A stretch of 64,000 bases of DNA from NCBI GenBank assembly GCA_030533445.1, contig CM060081.1, forward strand, positions 35,300,111 through 35,364,110. The letters run 5' to 3'. Below, one piece after another: positions 48,205 through 61,034 of the stretch. The position numbers and the translations under genes are program-made. Each line of letters begins with the position of its first letter. Position 1 is the first letter of the stretch. The notes under the pieces were generated by a model. It had not been told where the DNA came from. It saw only the letters and a program-made list of their open reading frames with translations, and searched no databases. This DNA is from Cyprinodon diabolis. Its lineage: Eukaryota > Chordata > Actinopteri > Cyprinodontiformes > Cyprinodontidae.

Positions 48205-51200
48205 TTGCTCATTGCCATTGGTGATTTCATCACTGCAATGGCTCTTAGAAGGAGGGCGGAGCCCGCCAATGGTAACAGGCGGGCGGAGCCCGCCAAAGGT
48301 GATTACATCACTGCAATGGCTCTTAGCAGGCGGGCGGAGCCCGCCATTGGTGATTTCATCACTGCAATGGCTCTTAGAAGGCGGGCAGAGCCCGCCATTG
48401 GTGATTTTTTTCTTCACTGAGATGGCTCCTAGCAGGCGGGCGAAGCCCGCCAACTGGGCTTTACCCACTGTGTTTCAATATGGACAACCCATATTACCCT
48501 TGTGCATCATACGCTGTGCACGTCTATTTCCCAGATGTCAGCACAAGTGGCACACAGCTCTCTTTGCCCATGAACTTGCCCTCTTTCCTTCCCTCAGCAG
48601 CCCTCAAAGGCGTAAGCAGTTGGTCTGGGGAGCCCCGACGTCACTTGCCAGGGCCGTATTGGCCCGGTTCCCCAGACGGGCAGTAGGTGGCCCCCCTCAA
48701 AATTTCTTTAGAAATTTTCTAGTTATTATAATTCTCCCGTATACCCAAAACTTCGGCGCGTAACTAGTCCCGCACGGTTTGGCGGATCGGGCCCAAAGTT
48801 GGCACACGCGTCGGGACCAATGGGGTGATGTGTGCTTGTATAAAACTTTCTCATTAGTCCGAAGGTTTGCGAATTATTAGCGAAAACGTCGCAAAAAAAT
48901 CCCATAGGAAATGAATGGGGAGAGGAAAAAAAAAGCATAAAAAACAGCACTTCACTGTGTCGCCATACATTCACCTAGAAAAACAGTTTGAAGCTCAGTT
49001 TGTAGATAAATCCTTCGTCTATTTAAAACTGAAGACGGTATGTTGATAACTGCTACGGTTTTTGTATAATCAGACCTCAAGCGCCACAAAGTTTTAGCAA
49101 AATCCAGCCTGCTAGAGTGGAGCAACTGAAAAGCTAGAGTGTGAGGCAGGCGTTTTTTAAACACAAAAAAACATTTTAAACTCGCCCTCACGGCCACATA
49201 TTTATAGCTAGAGTCACCATTTTTGGTCAGTTTGTAGACTGAAATCTCTGGACCCACACAATATCTTCGGAATTACGGTAGGATTAATACTTTTCCTTAA
49301 AAACCCTCCAGACCGACCTAAAGTCGATGAAAATCAGAGCCGTTTTTCATTGGTTTTGGAGCAGAAGAGGGGAGAAAAACGAATCCGACTATGTGTTTTA
49401 AACTCGTCATAAATATTTTTCTGAATGACACACATACACCAAAGTTGGCATAGTTGGAGTCGAAGGATGACTGACGCTCACGGTGAAAAAATTTTTTGAA
49501 TAACTCATACGGTTTTTGCTCAGCAGTCGTTTGTTCGGAGGACATTTTAAGCACCTGAAAGCTGAGTGACAGTGACCTGCTGCAGCTAGCTCAATTAGAA
49601 GCTTAGGTGTGATGAAACGTTTTTTCTTTTTCTTTCTCTTCCCATTCAGTTTGTAGATGACCTACAGCCATGAAAGTTACTCCAATTGAAGACAAGATAT
49701 AGCTGTCGCTTAGATAAAAAGAATTTTTCAGACACCTTTTACGGTTTTTACTCAGCAGTCGTTTGTTCGGAGGGGTGCTTTAGCAGCTAAAAGGTGAGTG
49801 AGAGTGAGGTCCTGCAGTTCAAACAAAGGGAGGAGCAGGTGGGCCAACCATTTTGTTTGTGCTTCGTTTTGGGTTGTGAAAGACCTACAGACATGAAGGT
49901 TACCCCAGTCTGAGACAAAGGATAGATGTTGCTTTCACTGAAAGAATTTTTCAGATATCTTTTACGGTTTTTGCTCAGCAGTCGTTTGTTCGGAGGGTAA
50001 GCACCTGGAAGCTAGCTGACAGTTAGCTTCTGCAGCAGCCTGCTAGAGTGCAGCTGCTGAAATCTTAGTGTGAGGCGGCCATTTTTTTAAGATCAAACAT
50101 CTTATTCTCGCCCTCACGGCCACATATTTGGAGCTACAGTCACCATTTTTGGTCAGTTTGTAGACTGAAACCTCTGGACTCACACAATGTCTTCGGAATT
50201 ACGGTAGGATTAATACTTTTCCTTAAAAACCCTCCAGACCAACCTAAAGTCGATGAGTTTCAGCCTTTCTCCATTCTTTTTGAGCTGAAGATGGGAGAGA
50301 AACGAATCAGACTATGTGTTTTCAAGTCGTCATAAATATTGTTCTGAATGACACACATACACCAAAGTTGGTATACTTGGAGTCGAAGGATTGCTGATGC
50401 TCATGGTGAAAATGTTTTTTGAATAACTCATACGGTTTTTGATCAGTAGTCGTTTGTTTTCGTTGCCGTTCTTCCCATACAAAAAAGCCTGGGAAGAAGA
50501 AACCAATAGTGAGTGCAGCTGTTGTCTGTGTCAGTGAGAGGCTCGTTAAGCGTTGTCAAGGTTACCAAGCTTCAAACAGATTTTACCTCTGCTGTTTTAA
50601 ACAGCACATATTAATCTAATGGAGGGTGAAAGGACTGATTTAACATTGGGAAATGGATACTATATGACTGCTGTCCATGACACTTCCCTTGCCACTCAGC
50701 ACTGATAGACTTTCAAAATAAGACTCCAGGGACCCTACAAAATAAAAGCCTCTATATTTTTTACATATATTTATTGCCCTATATGGCTCAATATTATGAC
50801 CCAAACTCAACCCCGTTTTAGAGAATAGACTCTAGGAGACTGTTTAAAACACACCCTATAGCAAATTTCAAAATAAAAGCCTCCCATTTCCGCTTCATCT
50901 ACTGCCCTAATAACATGGAAAAAGAGTGATTTAACGATTGGAAAGTAATCAACTATCATTGACGGGTCTGAACATTTTCTATAAACACAACTCTGTTGGA
51001 CTTTCAAAATAAGACTCCAGCGACCCTACAAAATAAAAGCCTCTAGATTATACTAATGCATTAATTGATGCAAATGGCTCAACATTATGACCCAAACTCT
51101 TCCAGGTTGTTTTTATTAGACTCTAGTGACCTTTTCAAAACACACCCAGAGCAAATTTCACAATAAAAGTCTCCCATTTACTCTGTAATACAGCAACTAT

Positions 51201-51372
51201 TCACCTAATAACATGGAAAACCAGTGATTTAACATTTGGAAATTGATTCTATATAACTGCTGGGCATGACCCATCTTTAGATGCACTTCCATGATAGACT
51301 TTCAAAATAAGACTCCAGGGACTCTACAGAATAAAAGCCTCTTCCTTATACACACTCATACATTCTGGCATA
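48205..51372. repeat. Macrosatellite unit U16 (type beta, 3168 bp)
   Basis: Five GC palindromes with the AAGGAGGGCGG variant first, as in U13 and U18. CGCCATAC near 48961 is shared with U5, U11 and U14. Beta markers through A, A' and tail. No hairpin insertion. Confidence 0.95.
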
Positions 51373-54300
51373 TTGCTCATTGCCATTTGTAATTTCATCA
51401 CTGCAATGGCTCTTAGAAGGCGGGCGGAGCCCGCCATTGGTGATTTCATCACTGCAATGGCTCTTAGAAGGCGGGCGGAGCCCGCCATTGGTGATTTCAT
51501 CACTGCAATGGCTCTTAGCAGGCGGGCAGAGCCCGCCATTGGTGATTTTTTTCATCGCTGCAAGGGCTCCTAGCAGGCGGGCGGAGCCCACCAACTGAGC
51601 TTTACCCACTGCGGTTCAATATGGACAACCCATATTACCCTTTTGCATCATACGCTGTGCACGTCTATTTCCCAGATTTCAGCACAAGTGGCACACAGCT
51701 CTCTTTGCCCATGACCTAGCCCTCTTTCCTTCCCTCAGCAGCCCTCAAAGGCGTAAGCAGTTGGTCTGGGGAGCCCCGACATCACTTGCCAGGGCCGTAT
51801 TGGCCCTGTTCCCCAGACGGGCAGTAGGTGGCCCCCCTCAAAATTTCTTTAGAAATTTTCTAGTTATTATTATAATTCTCCCGTATACCCAAAACTTCGG
51901 CGCGTAACTAGTCCCGCACGGTTTGGCGGATCGGGCCCAAAGTTGGCACACGCGTTGGGACCAATGGGGTGATGTGTGCTTGTATAAAACTTTCTCATTA
52001 GTCCGAAGGTTTGCGAATTATTAGCGAAAACGTCGCAAAAAAATCCCATAGGAAATGAATGGGAAGAGGTAAAAAAAAGCATAAAAAACAGCACTTCACT
52101 GTGTCGGCATACATTCACCTAGAAAAACAGTTTGAAGCTCAGTTTGTAGATAAATCCTTCGTCTATTTAAAACTGAAGACGGTATGTTGATAACTGCTAC
52201 GGTTTTTGTATAATCAGACCTCAAGCGCCACAAAGTTTTAGCAAAATCCAGCCTGCTAGAGTGGAGCAACTGAAAAGCTAGAGTGTGAGGCAGGCGTTTT
52301 TTAAACACAAAAAAACATTTTAAACTCGCCCTCACGGCCACATATTTATAGCTAGAGTCACCATTTTTGGTCAGTTTGTAGACTGAAATCTCTGGACCCA
52401 CACAATATCTTCGGAATTACGGTAGGATTAATACTTTTCCTTAAAAACCCTCCAGACCGACCTAAAGTCGATGAAAATCAGAGCCGTTTTTCATTGGTTT
52501 TGGAGCAGAAGAGGGGAGAAAAACGAATCAGACTATGTGTTTTAAACTCGTCATAAATATTTTTCTGAATGACACACATACACCAAAGTTGGCATAGTTG
52601 GAGTCGAAGGATGACTGACGCTCACGGTGAAAAAATTTTTTGAATAACTCATACGGTTTTTGCTCAGCAGTCGTTTGTTCGGAGGACATTTTAAGCACCT
52701 GAAAGCTGAGTGACAGTGACCTGCTGCAGCTAGCTCAATTAGAAGCTTAGGTGTGATGAAACGTTTTTTCTTTTTCTTTCTCTTCCCATTCAGTTTGTAG
52801 ATGACCTACAGCCATGAAAGTTACTCCAATCGAAGACAAGATATAGCTGTCGCTTAGATAAAAAGAATTTTTCAGATACCTTTTACGGTTTTTACTCAGC
52901 AGTCGTTTGTTCGGAGGGGTGCTTTAGCAGCTAAAAGGTGAGTGAGAGTGAGGTCCTGCAGTTAAAAGAAAGGGAGGAGCAGGTGGGCCAACCATTTTGT
53001 TTGTGCTTCGTTTTGGGTTGTGAAAGACCTACAGACATGAAGGTTACCCCAGTCTGAGACAAAGGATAGATGTTGCTTTCACTGAAAGAATTTTTCAGAT
53101 ATCTTTTACGGTTTTTGCTCAGCAGTCGTTTGTTCGGAGGGTAAGCACCTGGAAGCTAGCTGACAGTTAGCTTCTGCAGCAGCCTGCTAGAGTGCAGCTG
53201 CTGAAATCTTAGTGTGAGGCGGCCATTTTTTTCAGATCAAACATCTTATTCTCGCCCTCACGGCCACATATTTGGAGCTACAGTCACCATTTTTGGTCAG
53301 TTTGTAGACTGAAACCTCTGGACTCACACAATGTCTTCGGAATTACGGTAGGATTAATACTTTTCCTTAAAAACCCTCCAGACCAACCTAAAGTCGATGA
53401 GAGTTTCAGCCTTTCTCTATTCTTTTTGAGCTGAAGATGGGAGAGAAACGAATCAGACTATGTGTTTTCAACTCGTCATAAATATTTTTCTGAATGACAC
53501 ACATACACCAAAGTTGGTATAGTTGGAGTCGAAGGATTGCTGATGCTCATGGTGAAAATGTTTTTTGAATAACTCATACGGTTTTTGATCAGTAGTCGTT
53601 TGTTCGGTGCCGTTCTTCCCATACAAAAAAGCCTGGGAAGAAGAAACCAATAGTGAGTGCAGCTGTTGTCTGTGTCAGTGAGAGGCTCGTTAAGCGTTGT
53701 CAAGGTTACCAAGCTTCAAACAGATTTTACCTCTGCTGTTTTAAACAGCACATATTAATCTAATGGAGGGTGAAAGGACTGATTTAACATTGGGAAATGG
53801 ATACTATATGACTGCTGTCCATGACACTTCCCTTGCCACTCAGCACTGATAGACTTTCAAAATAAGACTCCAGGGACCCTACAAAATAAAAGCCTCTATA
53901 TTTTTTACATATATTTATTGCCCTATATGGCTCAACATTATGACCCAAACTCAACCCCGTTTTAGAGAATAGACTCTAGGAGACTGTTTAAAACACACCC
54001 TATAGCAAATTTCAAAATAAAAGCTTCCCATTTCCGCTTCATCTACTGCCCTAATAACATGGAAAAAGAGTGATTTAACGATTGGAAAGTAATCAACTAT
54101 CATTGACGGGTCTGAACATTTTCTATAAACACAACTCTGTTGGACTTTCAAAATAAGACTCCAGCGACCCTACAAAATAAAAGCCTCTAGATTATACTAA
54201 TGCATTAATTGATGCAAATGGCTCAACATTATGACCCAAACTCTTCCAGGTTGTTTTTATTAGACTCTAGTGACCTTTTCAAAACACACCCCAGAGCAAA

Positions 54301-54517
54301 TTTCACAATAAAAGTCTCCCATTTACTCTGTAATAAAGCAACTATTCACCTAATAACATGGAAAACCAGTGATTTAACATTTGGAAATGGATTCTATATC
54401 ACTGCTGGGCGTGACCCATCTTTTGATGCACATTCATGATAGACTTTCAAAATAAGACTACAAGGACTCTACAGAATAAAAGCCTCTTCCTTATACACAC
54501 TCATACATTCTGGCATA
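51373..54517. repeat. Macrosatellite unit U17 (type gamma, 3145 bp)
   Basis: Same length as U15 and nearly the same sequence. The main difference is between about 51900 and 52080, where it carries the U12 variants GCGTTGGG and GGGAAGAGGTAAAA in place of the U15 version. Tail again has AAGCTTCCC and TAATAAAGC. Confidence 0.95.
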
Positions 54518-57500
54518 TTGCTCATTGCCATTGGTGATTTCATCACTGCAATGGCTCTTAGAAGGAGGGCGGAGCCCGCCAATGGTAACAGGCGGGCGGA
54601 GCCCGCCAAAGGTGATTACATCACTGCAATGGCTCTTAGCAGGCGGGCGGAGCCCGCCATTGGTGATTTCATCACTGCAATGGCTCTTAGAAGGCGGGCA
54701 GAGCCCGCCATTGGTGATTTTTTTCTTCACTGAGATGGCTCCTAGCAGGCGGGCGAAGCCCGCCAACTGGGCTTTACCCACTGTGTTTCAATATGGACAA
54801 CCCATATTACCCTTGTGCATCATACGCTGTGCACGTCTATTTCCCAGATGTCAGCACAAGTGGCACACAGCTCTCTTTGCCCATGAACTTGCCCTCTTTC
54901 CTTCCCTCAGCAGCCCTCAAAGGCGTAAGCAGTTGGTCTGGGGAGCCCCGACGTCACTTGCCAGGGCCGTATTGGCCCGGTTCCCCAGACGGGCAGTAGG
55001 TGGCCCCCCTCAAAATTTCTTTAGAAATTTTCTAGTTATTATAATTCTCCCGTATACCCAAAACTTCGGCGCGTAACTAGTCCCGCACGGTTTGGCGGAT
55101 CGGGCCCAAAGTTGGCACACGCGTCGGGACCAATGGGGTGATGTGTGCTTGTATAAAACTTTCTCATTAGTCCGAAGGTTTGCGAATTATTAGCGAAAAC
55201 GTCGCAAAAAAATCCCATAGGAAATGAATGGGGAGAGGAAAAAAAAAGCATAAAAAACAGCACTTCACTGTGTCGGCATACATTCACCTAGAAAAACAGT
55301 TTGAAGCTCAGTTTGTAGATAAATCCTTCGTCTATTTAAAACTGAAGACGGTATGTTGATAACTGCTACGGTTTTTGTATAATCAGACCTCAAGCGCCAC
55401 AAAGTTTTAGCAAAATCCAGCCTGCTAGAGTGGAGCAACTGAAAAGCTAGAGTGTGAGGCAGGCGTTTTTTAAACACAAAAAAACATTTTAAACTCGCCC
55501 TCACGGCCACATATTTATAGCTAGAGTCACCATTTTTGGTCAGTTTGTAGACTGAAATCTCTGGACCCACACAATATCTTCGGAATTACGGTAGGATTAA
55601 TACTTTTCCTTAAAAACCCTCCAGACCGACCTAAAGTCGATGAAAATCAGAGCCGTTTTTCATTGGTTTTGGAGCAGAAGAGGGGAGAAAAACGAATCCG
55701 ACTATGTGTTTTAAACTCGTCATAAATATTTTTCTGAATGACACACATACACCAAAGTTGGCATAGTTGGAGTCGAAGGATGTCTGACGCTCACGGTGAA
55801 AAAATTTTTTGAATAACTCATACGGTTTTTGCTCAGCAGTCGTTTGTTCGGAGGACATTTTAAGCACCTGAAAGCTGAGTGACAGTGACCTGCTGCAGCT
55901 AGCTCAATTAGAAGCTTAGGTGTGATGAAACGTTTTTTCTTTTTCTTTCTCTTCCCATTCAGTTTGTAGATGACCTACAGCCATGAAAGTTACTCCAATT
56001 GAAGACAAGATATAGCTGTCGCTTAGATAAAAAGAATTTTTCAGACACCTTTTACGGTTTTTACTCAGCAGTCGTTTGTTCGGAGGGGTGCTTTAGCAGC
56101 TAAAAGGTGAGTGAGAGTGAGGTCCTGCAGTTCAAACAAAGGGAGGAGCAGGTGGGCCAACCATTTTGTTTGTGCTTCGTTTTGGGTTGTGAAAGACCTA
56201 CAGACATGAAGGTTACCCCAGTCTGAGACAAAGGATAGATGTTGCTTTCACTGAAAGAATTTTTCAGATATCTTTTACGGTTTTTGCTCAGCAGTCGTTT
56301 GTTCGGAGGGTAAGCACCTGGAAGCTAGCTGACAGTTAGCTTCTGCAGCAGCCTGCTAGAGTGCAGCTGCTGAAATCTTAGTGTGAGGCGGCCATTTTTT
56401 TAAGATCAAACATCTTATTCTCGCCCTCACGGCCACATATTTGGAGCTACAGTCACCATTTTTGGTCAGTTTGTAGACTGAAACCTCTGGACTCACACAA
56501 TGTCTTCGGAATTACGGTAGGATTAATACTTTTCCTTAAAAACCCTCCAGACCAACCTAAAGTCGATGAGTTTCAGCCTTTCTCCATTCTTTTTGAGCTG
56601 AAGATGGGAGAGAAACGAATCAGACTATGTGTTTTCAACTCGTCATAAATATTGTTCTGAATGACACACATACACCAAAGTTGGTATACTTGGAGTCGAA
56701 GGATTGCTGATGCTCATGGTGAAAATGTTTTTTGAATAACTCATACGGTTTTTGATCAGTAGTCGTTTGTTTTCGTTGCCGTTCTTCCCATACAAAAAAG
56801 CCTGGGAAGAAGAAACCAATAGTGAGTGCAGCTGTTGTCTGTGTCAGTGAGAGGCTCGTTAAGCGTTGTCAAGGTTACCAAGCTTCAAACAGATTTTACC
56901 TCTGCTGTTTTAAACAGCACATATTAATCTAATGGAGGGTGAAAGGACTGATTTAACATTGGGAAATGGATACTATATGACTGCTGTCCATGACACTTCC
57001 CTTGCCACTCAGCACTGATAGACTTTCAAAATAAGACTCCAGGGACCCTACAAAATAAAAGCCTCTATATTTTTTATTACATATATTTATTGCCCTATAT
57101 GGCTCAATATTATGACCCAAACTCAACCCCGTTTTAGAGAATAGACTCTAGGAGACTGTTTAAAACACACCCTATAGCAAATTTCAAAATAAAAGCCTCC
57201 CATTTCCGCTTCATCTACTGCCCTAATAACATGGAAAAAGAGTGATTTAACGATTGGAAAGTAATCAACTATCATTGACGGGTCTGAACATTTTCTATAA
57301 ACACAACTCTGTTGGACTTTCAAAATAAGACTCCAGCGACCCTACAAAATAAAAGCCTCTAGATTATACTAATGCATTAATTGATGCAAATGGCTCAACA
57401 TTATGACCCAAACTCTTCCAGGTTGTTTTTATTAGACTCTAGTGACCTTTTCAAAACACACCCAGAGCAAATTTCACAATAAAAGTCTCCCATTTACTCT

Positions 57501-57688
57501 GTAATACAGCAACTATTCACCTAATAACATGGAAAACCAGTGATTTAACATTTGGAAATTGATTCTATATAACTGCTGGGCATGACCCATCTTTAGATGC
57601 ACTTCCATGATAGACTTTCAAAATAAGACTCCAGGGACTCTACAGAATAAAAGCCTCTTCCTTATACACACTCATACATTCTGGCATA
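54518..57688. repeat. Macrosatellite unit U18 (type beta, 3171 bp)
   Basis: Like U16, but with GCATACATTC in place of CGCCATAC, GATGTCTGACG near 55780 (shared with U4 and U7), TTTTCAACTCG near 56632, and a 3 nt insertion near 57074 (TTTTTTATTACATAT). Five GC palindromes, the first damaged. No hairpin insertion. Confidence 0.95.
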
Positions 57689-60600
57689 TTGCTCATTGCC
57701 ATTTGTAATTTCATCACTGCAATGGCTCTTAGAAGGCGGGCGGAGCCCGCCATTGGTGATTTCATCACTGCAATGGCTCTTAGAAGGCGGGCGGAGCCCG
57801 CCATTGGTGATTTCATCACTGCAATGGCTCTTAGCAGGCGGGCAGAGCCCGCCATTGGTGATTTTTTTCATCGCTGCAAGGGCTCCTAGCAGGCGGGCGG
57901 AGCCCACCAACTGAGCTTTACCCACTGCGGTTCAATATGGACAACCCATATTACCCTTTTGCATCATACGCTGTGCACGTCTATTTCCCAGATTTCAGCA
58001 CAAGTGGCACACAGCTCTCTTTGCCCATGACCTAGCCCTCTTTCCTTCCCTCAGCAGCCCTCAAAGGCGTAAGCAGTTGGTCTGGGGAGCCCCGACATAA
58101 CTTGCCAGGGCCGTATTGGCCCTGTTCCCCAGACGGGCAGTAGGTGGCCCCCCTCAAAATTTCTTTAGAAATTTTCTAGTTGGGGGGCCACATGCCGAAG
58201 GCATGGCCCACCTACTACTATTGCACATATTTATTCCGCGTATTATTATTATTGGGGGGCCACATGCCGAAGGCATGGCCCACCTACTACTATTGCACAT
58301 ATTTATTCCGCGTATTATTGGGGGGCCACATGCCGAAGGCATGGCCCACCTACTACTATTGCACATATTTATTCCGCGTATTATTATTATTATAATTCTC
58401 CCGTATACCCAAAACTTCGGCGCATAACTAGTCCCGCACGGTTTGGCGGATCGGGCCCAAAGTTGGCACACGCGTCGGGACCAATGGGGTGATGTGTGCT
58501 TGTATAAAACTTTCTCATTAGTCCGAAGGTTTGCGAATTATTAGCGAAAACGTCGCAAAAAAATCCCATAGGAAATGAATGGGGAGAGGAAAAAAAAAGC
58601 ATAAAAAACAGCACTTCACTGTGTCGGCATACATTCACCTAGAAAAACAGTTTGAAGCTCAGTTTGTAGATAAATCCTTCGTCTATTTAAAACTGAAGAC
58701 GGTATGTTGATAACTGCTACGGTTTTTGTATAATCAGACCTCAAGCGCCACAAAGTTTTAGCAAAATCCAGCCTGCTAGAGTGGAGCAACTGAAAAGCTA
58801 GAGTGTGAGGCAGGCGTTTTTTAAACACAAAAAAACATTTTAAACTCGCCCTCACGGCCACATATTTATAGCTAGAGTCACCATTTTTGGTCAGTTTGTA
58901 GACTGAAATCTCTGGACCCACACAATATCTTCGGAATTACGGTAGGATTAATACTTTTCCTTAAAAACCCTCCAGACCGACCTAAAGTCGATGAAAATCA
59001 GAGCCGTTTTTCATTGGTTTTGGAGCAGAAGAGGGGAGAAAAACGAATCAGACTATGTGTTTTAAACTCGTCATAAATATTTTTCTGAATGACACACATA
59101 CACCAAAGTTGGCATAGTTGGAGTCGAAGCATGACTGACGCTCACGGTGAAAAAATTTTTTGAATAACTCATACGGTTTTTGCTCAGCAGTCGTTTGTTC
59201 GGAGGACATTTTAAGCACCTGAAAGCTGAGTGACAGTGACCTGCTGCAGCTAGCTCAATTAGAAGCTTAGGTGTGATGAAACGTTTTTTCTTTTTCTTTC
59301 TCTTCCCGTTCAGTTTGTAGATGACCTACAGCCATGAAAGTTACTCCAATTGAAGACAAGATATAGCTGTCGCTTAGATAAAAAGAATTTTTCAGATACC
59401 TTTTACGGTTTTTACTCAGCAGTCGTTTGTTCGGAGGGGTGCTTTAGCAGCTAAAAGGTGAGTGAGAGTGAGGTCCTGCAGTTCAAACAAAGGGAGGAGC
59501 AGGTGGGCCAACCATTTTGTTTGTGCTTCGTTTTGGGTTGTGAAAGACCTACAGACATGAAGGTTACCCCAGTCTGAGACAAAGGATAGATGTTGCTTTC
59601 ACTGAAAGAATTTTTCAGATATCTTTTACGGTTTTTGCTCAGCAGTCGTTTGTTCGGAGGGTAAGCACCTGGAAGCTAGCTGACAGTTAGCTTCTGCAGC
59701 AGCCTGCTAGAGTGCAGCTGCTGAAATTTAGTGTGAGGCGGCCATTTTTTTAAGATCAAACATCTTATTCTCGCCCTCACGGCCACATATTTGGAGCTAC
59801 AGTCACCATTTTTGGTCAGTTTGTAGACTGAAACCTCTGGACTCACACAATGTCTTCGGAATTACGGTAGGATTAATACTTTTCCTTAAAAACCCTCCAG
59901 ACCAACCTAAAGTCGATGAGTTTCAGCCTTTCTCCATTCTTTTTGAGCTGAAGATGGGAGAGAAACGAATCAGACTATGTGTTTTCAAGTCGTCATAAAT
60001 ATTGTTCTGAATGACACACATACACCAAAGTTGGTATAGTTGGAGTCGAAGGATTGCTGATGCTCATGGTGAAAATGTTTTTTGAATAACTCATACGGTT
60101 TTTGATCAGTAGTCGTTTGTTCGGTGCCGTTCTTCCTATACAAAAAAGCCTGGGAAGAAGAAACGAATAGTGAGTGCAGCTGTTGTCTGTGTCAGTGAGA
60201 GGCTCGTTAAGCGTTGTCAAGGTTACCAAGCTTCAAACAGATTTTACCTCTGCTGTTTTAAACAGCACATATTAATCTAATGGAGGGTGAAAGGACTGAT
60301 TTAACATTGGGAAATGGATACTATATGACTGCTGTCCATGACACTTCCCTTGCCACTCAGCACTGATAGACTTTCAAAATAAGACTCCAGGGACCCTACA
60401 AAATAAAAGCCTCTATATTTTTTACATATATTTATTGCTCTATATGGCTCAACATTATGACCCAAACTCAACCCCGTTTTAGAGAATAGACTCTAGGAGA
60501 CTGTTTAAAACACACCCTATAGCAAATTTCAAAATAAAAGCCTCCCATTTCCGCTTCATCTACTGCCCTAATAACATGGAAAAAGAGTGATTTAATGATT

Positions 60601-61034
60601 GGAAAGTAATCAACTATCATTGACGGGTCTGAACATTTTCTATAAACACAACTCTGTTGGACTTTCAAAATAAGACTCCAGGGACCCTACAAAATAAAAG
60701 CCTCTAGATTATAGTAATGCATTAATTGATGCAAATGGCTCAACATTATGACCCAAACTCTTCCAGGTTGTTTTTATTAGACTCTAGTGACCTTTTCAAA
60801 ACACACCCCAGAGCAAATTTCACAATAAAAGTCTCCCATTTACTCTGTAATACAGCAACTATTCACCTAATAACATGGAAAACCAGTGATTTAACATTTG
60901 GAAATGGATTCTATATCACTGCTGGGCGTGACCCATCTTTTGATGCACATTCATGATAGACTTTCAAAATAAGACTACAAGGACTCTACAGAATAAAAGC
61001 CTCTTCCTTATACACACTCATACATTCTGGCATA
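57689..61034. repeat. Macrosatellite unit U19 (mosaic, 3346 bp)
   Basis: GC block like U6, U15 and U17. Three hairpin repeats (58182-58385). GAATCAGAC in A is gamma-like and the 3 bp deletion in A' is beta-like, but the beta TTTTCGTTGCC is absent. The tail has GCTCTATATGG (60437) and ATTATAGTAATGC (60707), both alpha. It therefore joins at least three type signatures and leads into the alpha unit U20. Confidence 0.95.
58182..58385. repeat. 66/72 bp hairpin minisatellite, 3 copies (U19)
   Basis: Copies of 72, 66 and 66 bp; the first has two extra ATT triplets at its joint. This joint pattern differs from U7, U10 and U14, so the expansion is at least partly independent. Confidence 0.94.

Larger units (their letters stand above)
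45060..51372. repeat. Higher-order dimer, copy 1 (U15+U16, 6313 bp)
   Basis: A gamma unit followed by a beta unit. The same pair follows directly (51373-57688) with few differences. Shared rare variants at the inner junction (AAGCTTCCC and TAATAAAGC in the first unit, AAGGAGGGCGG at the start of the second) also occur at the U12/U13 junction. Confidence 0.85.
51373..57688. repeat. Higher-order dimer, copy 2 (U17+U18, 6316 bp)
   Basis: Second copy of the gamma-beta dimer. Length differs by a 3 nt insertion near 57074. Visible differences from copy 1 cluster between 51900 and 52080 and near 55270-55790, which looks like small replacement tracts from other units and not random mutation. Confidence 0.85.
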
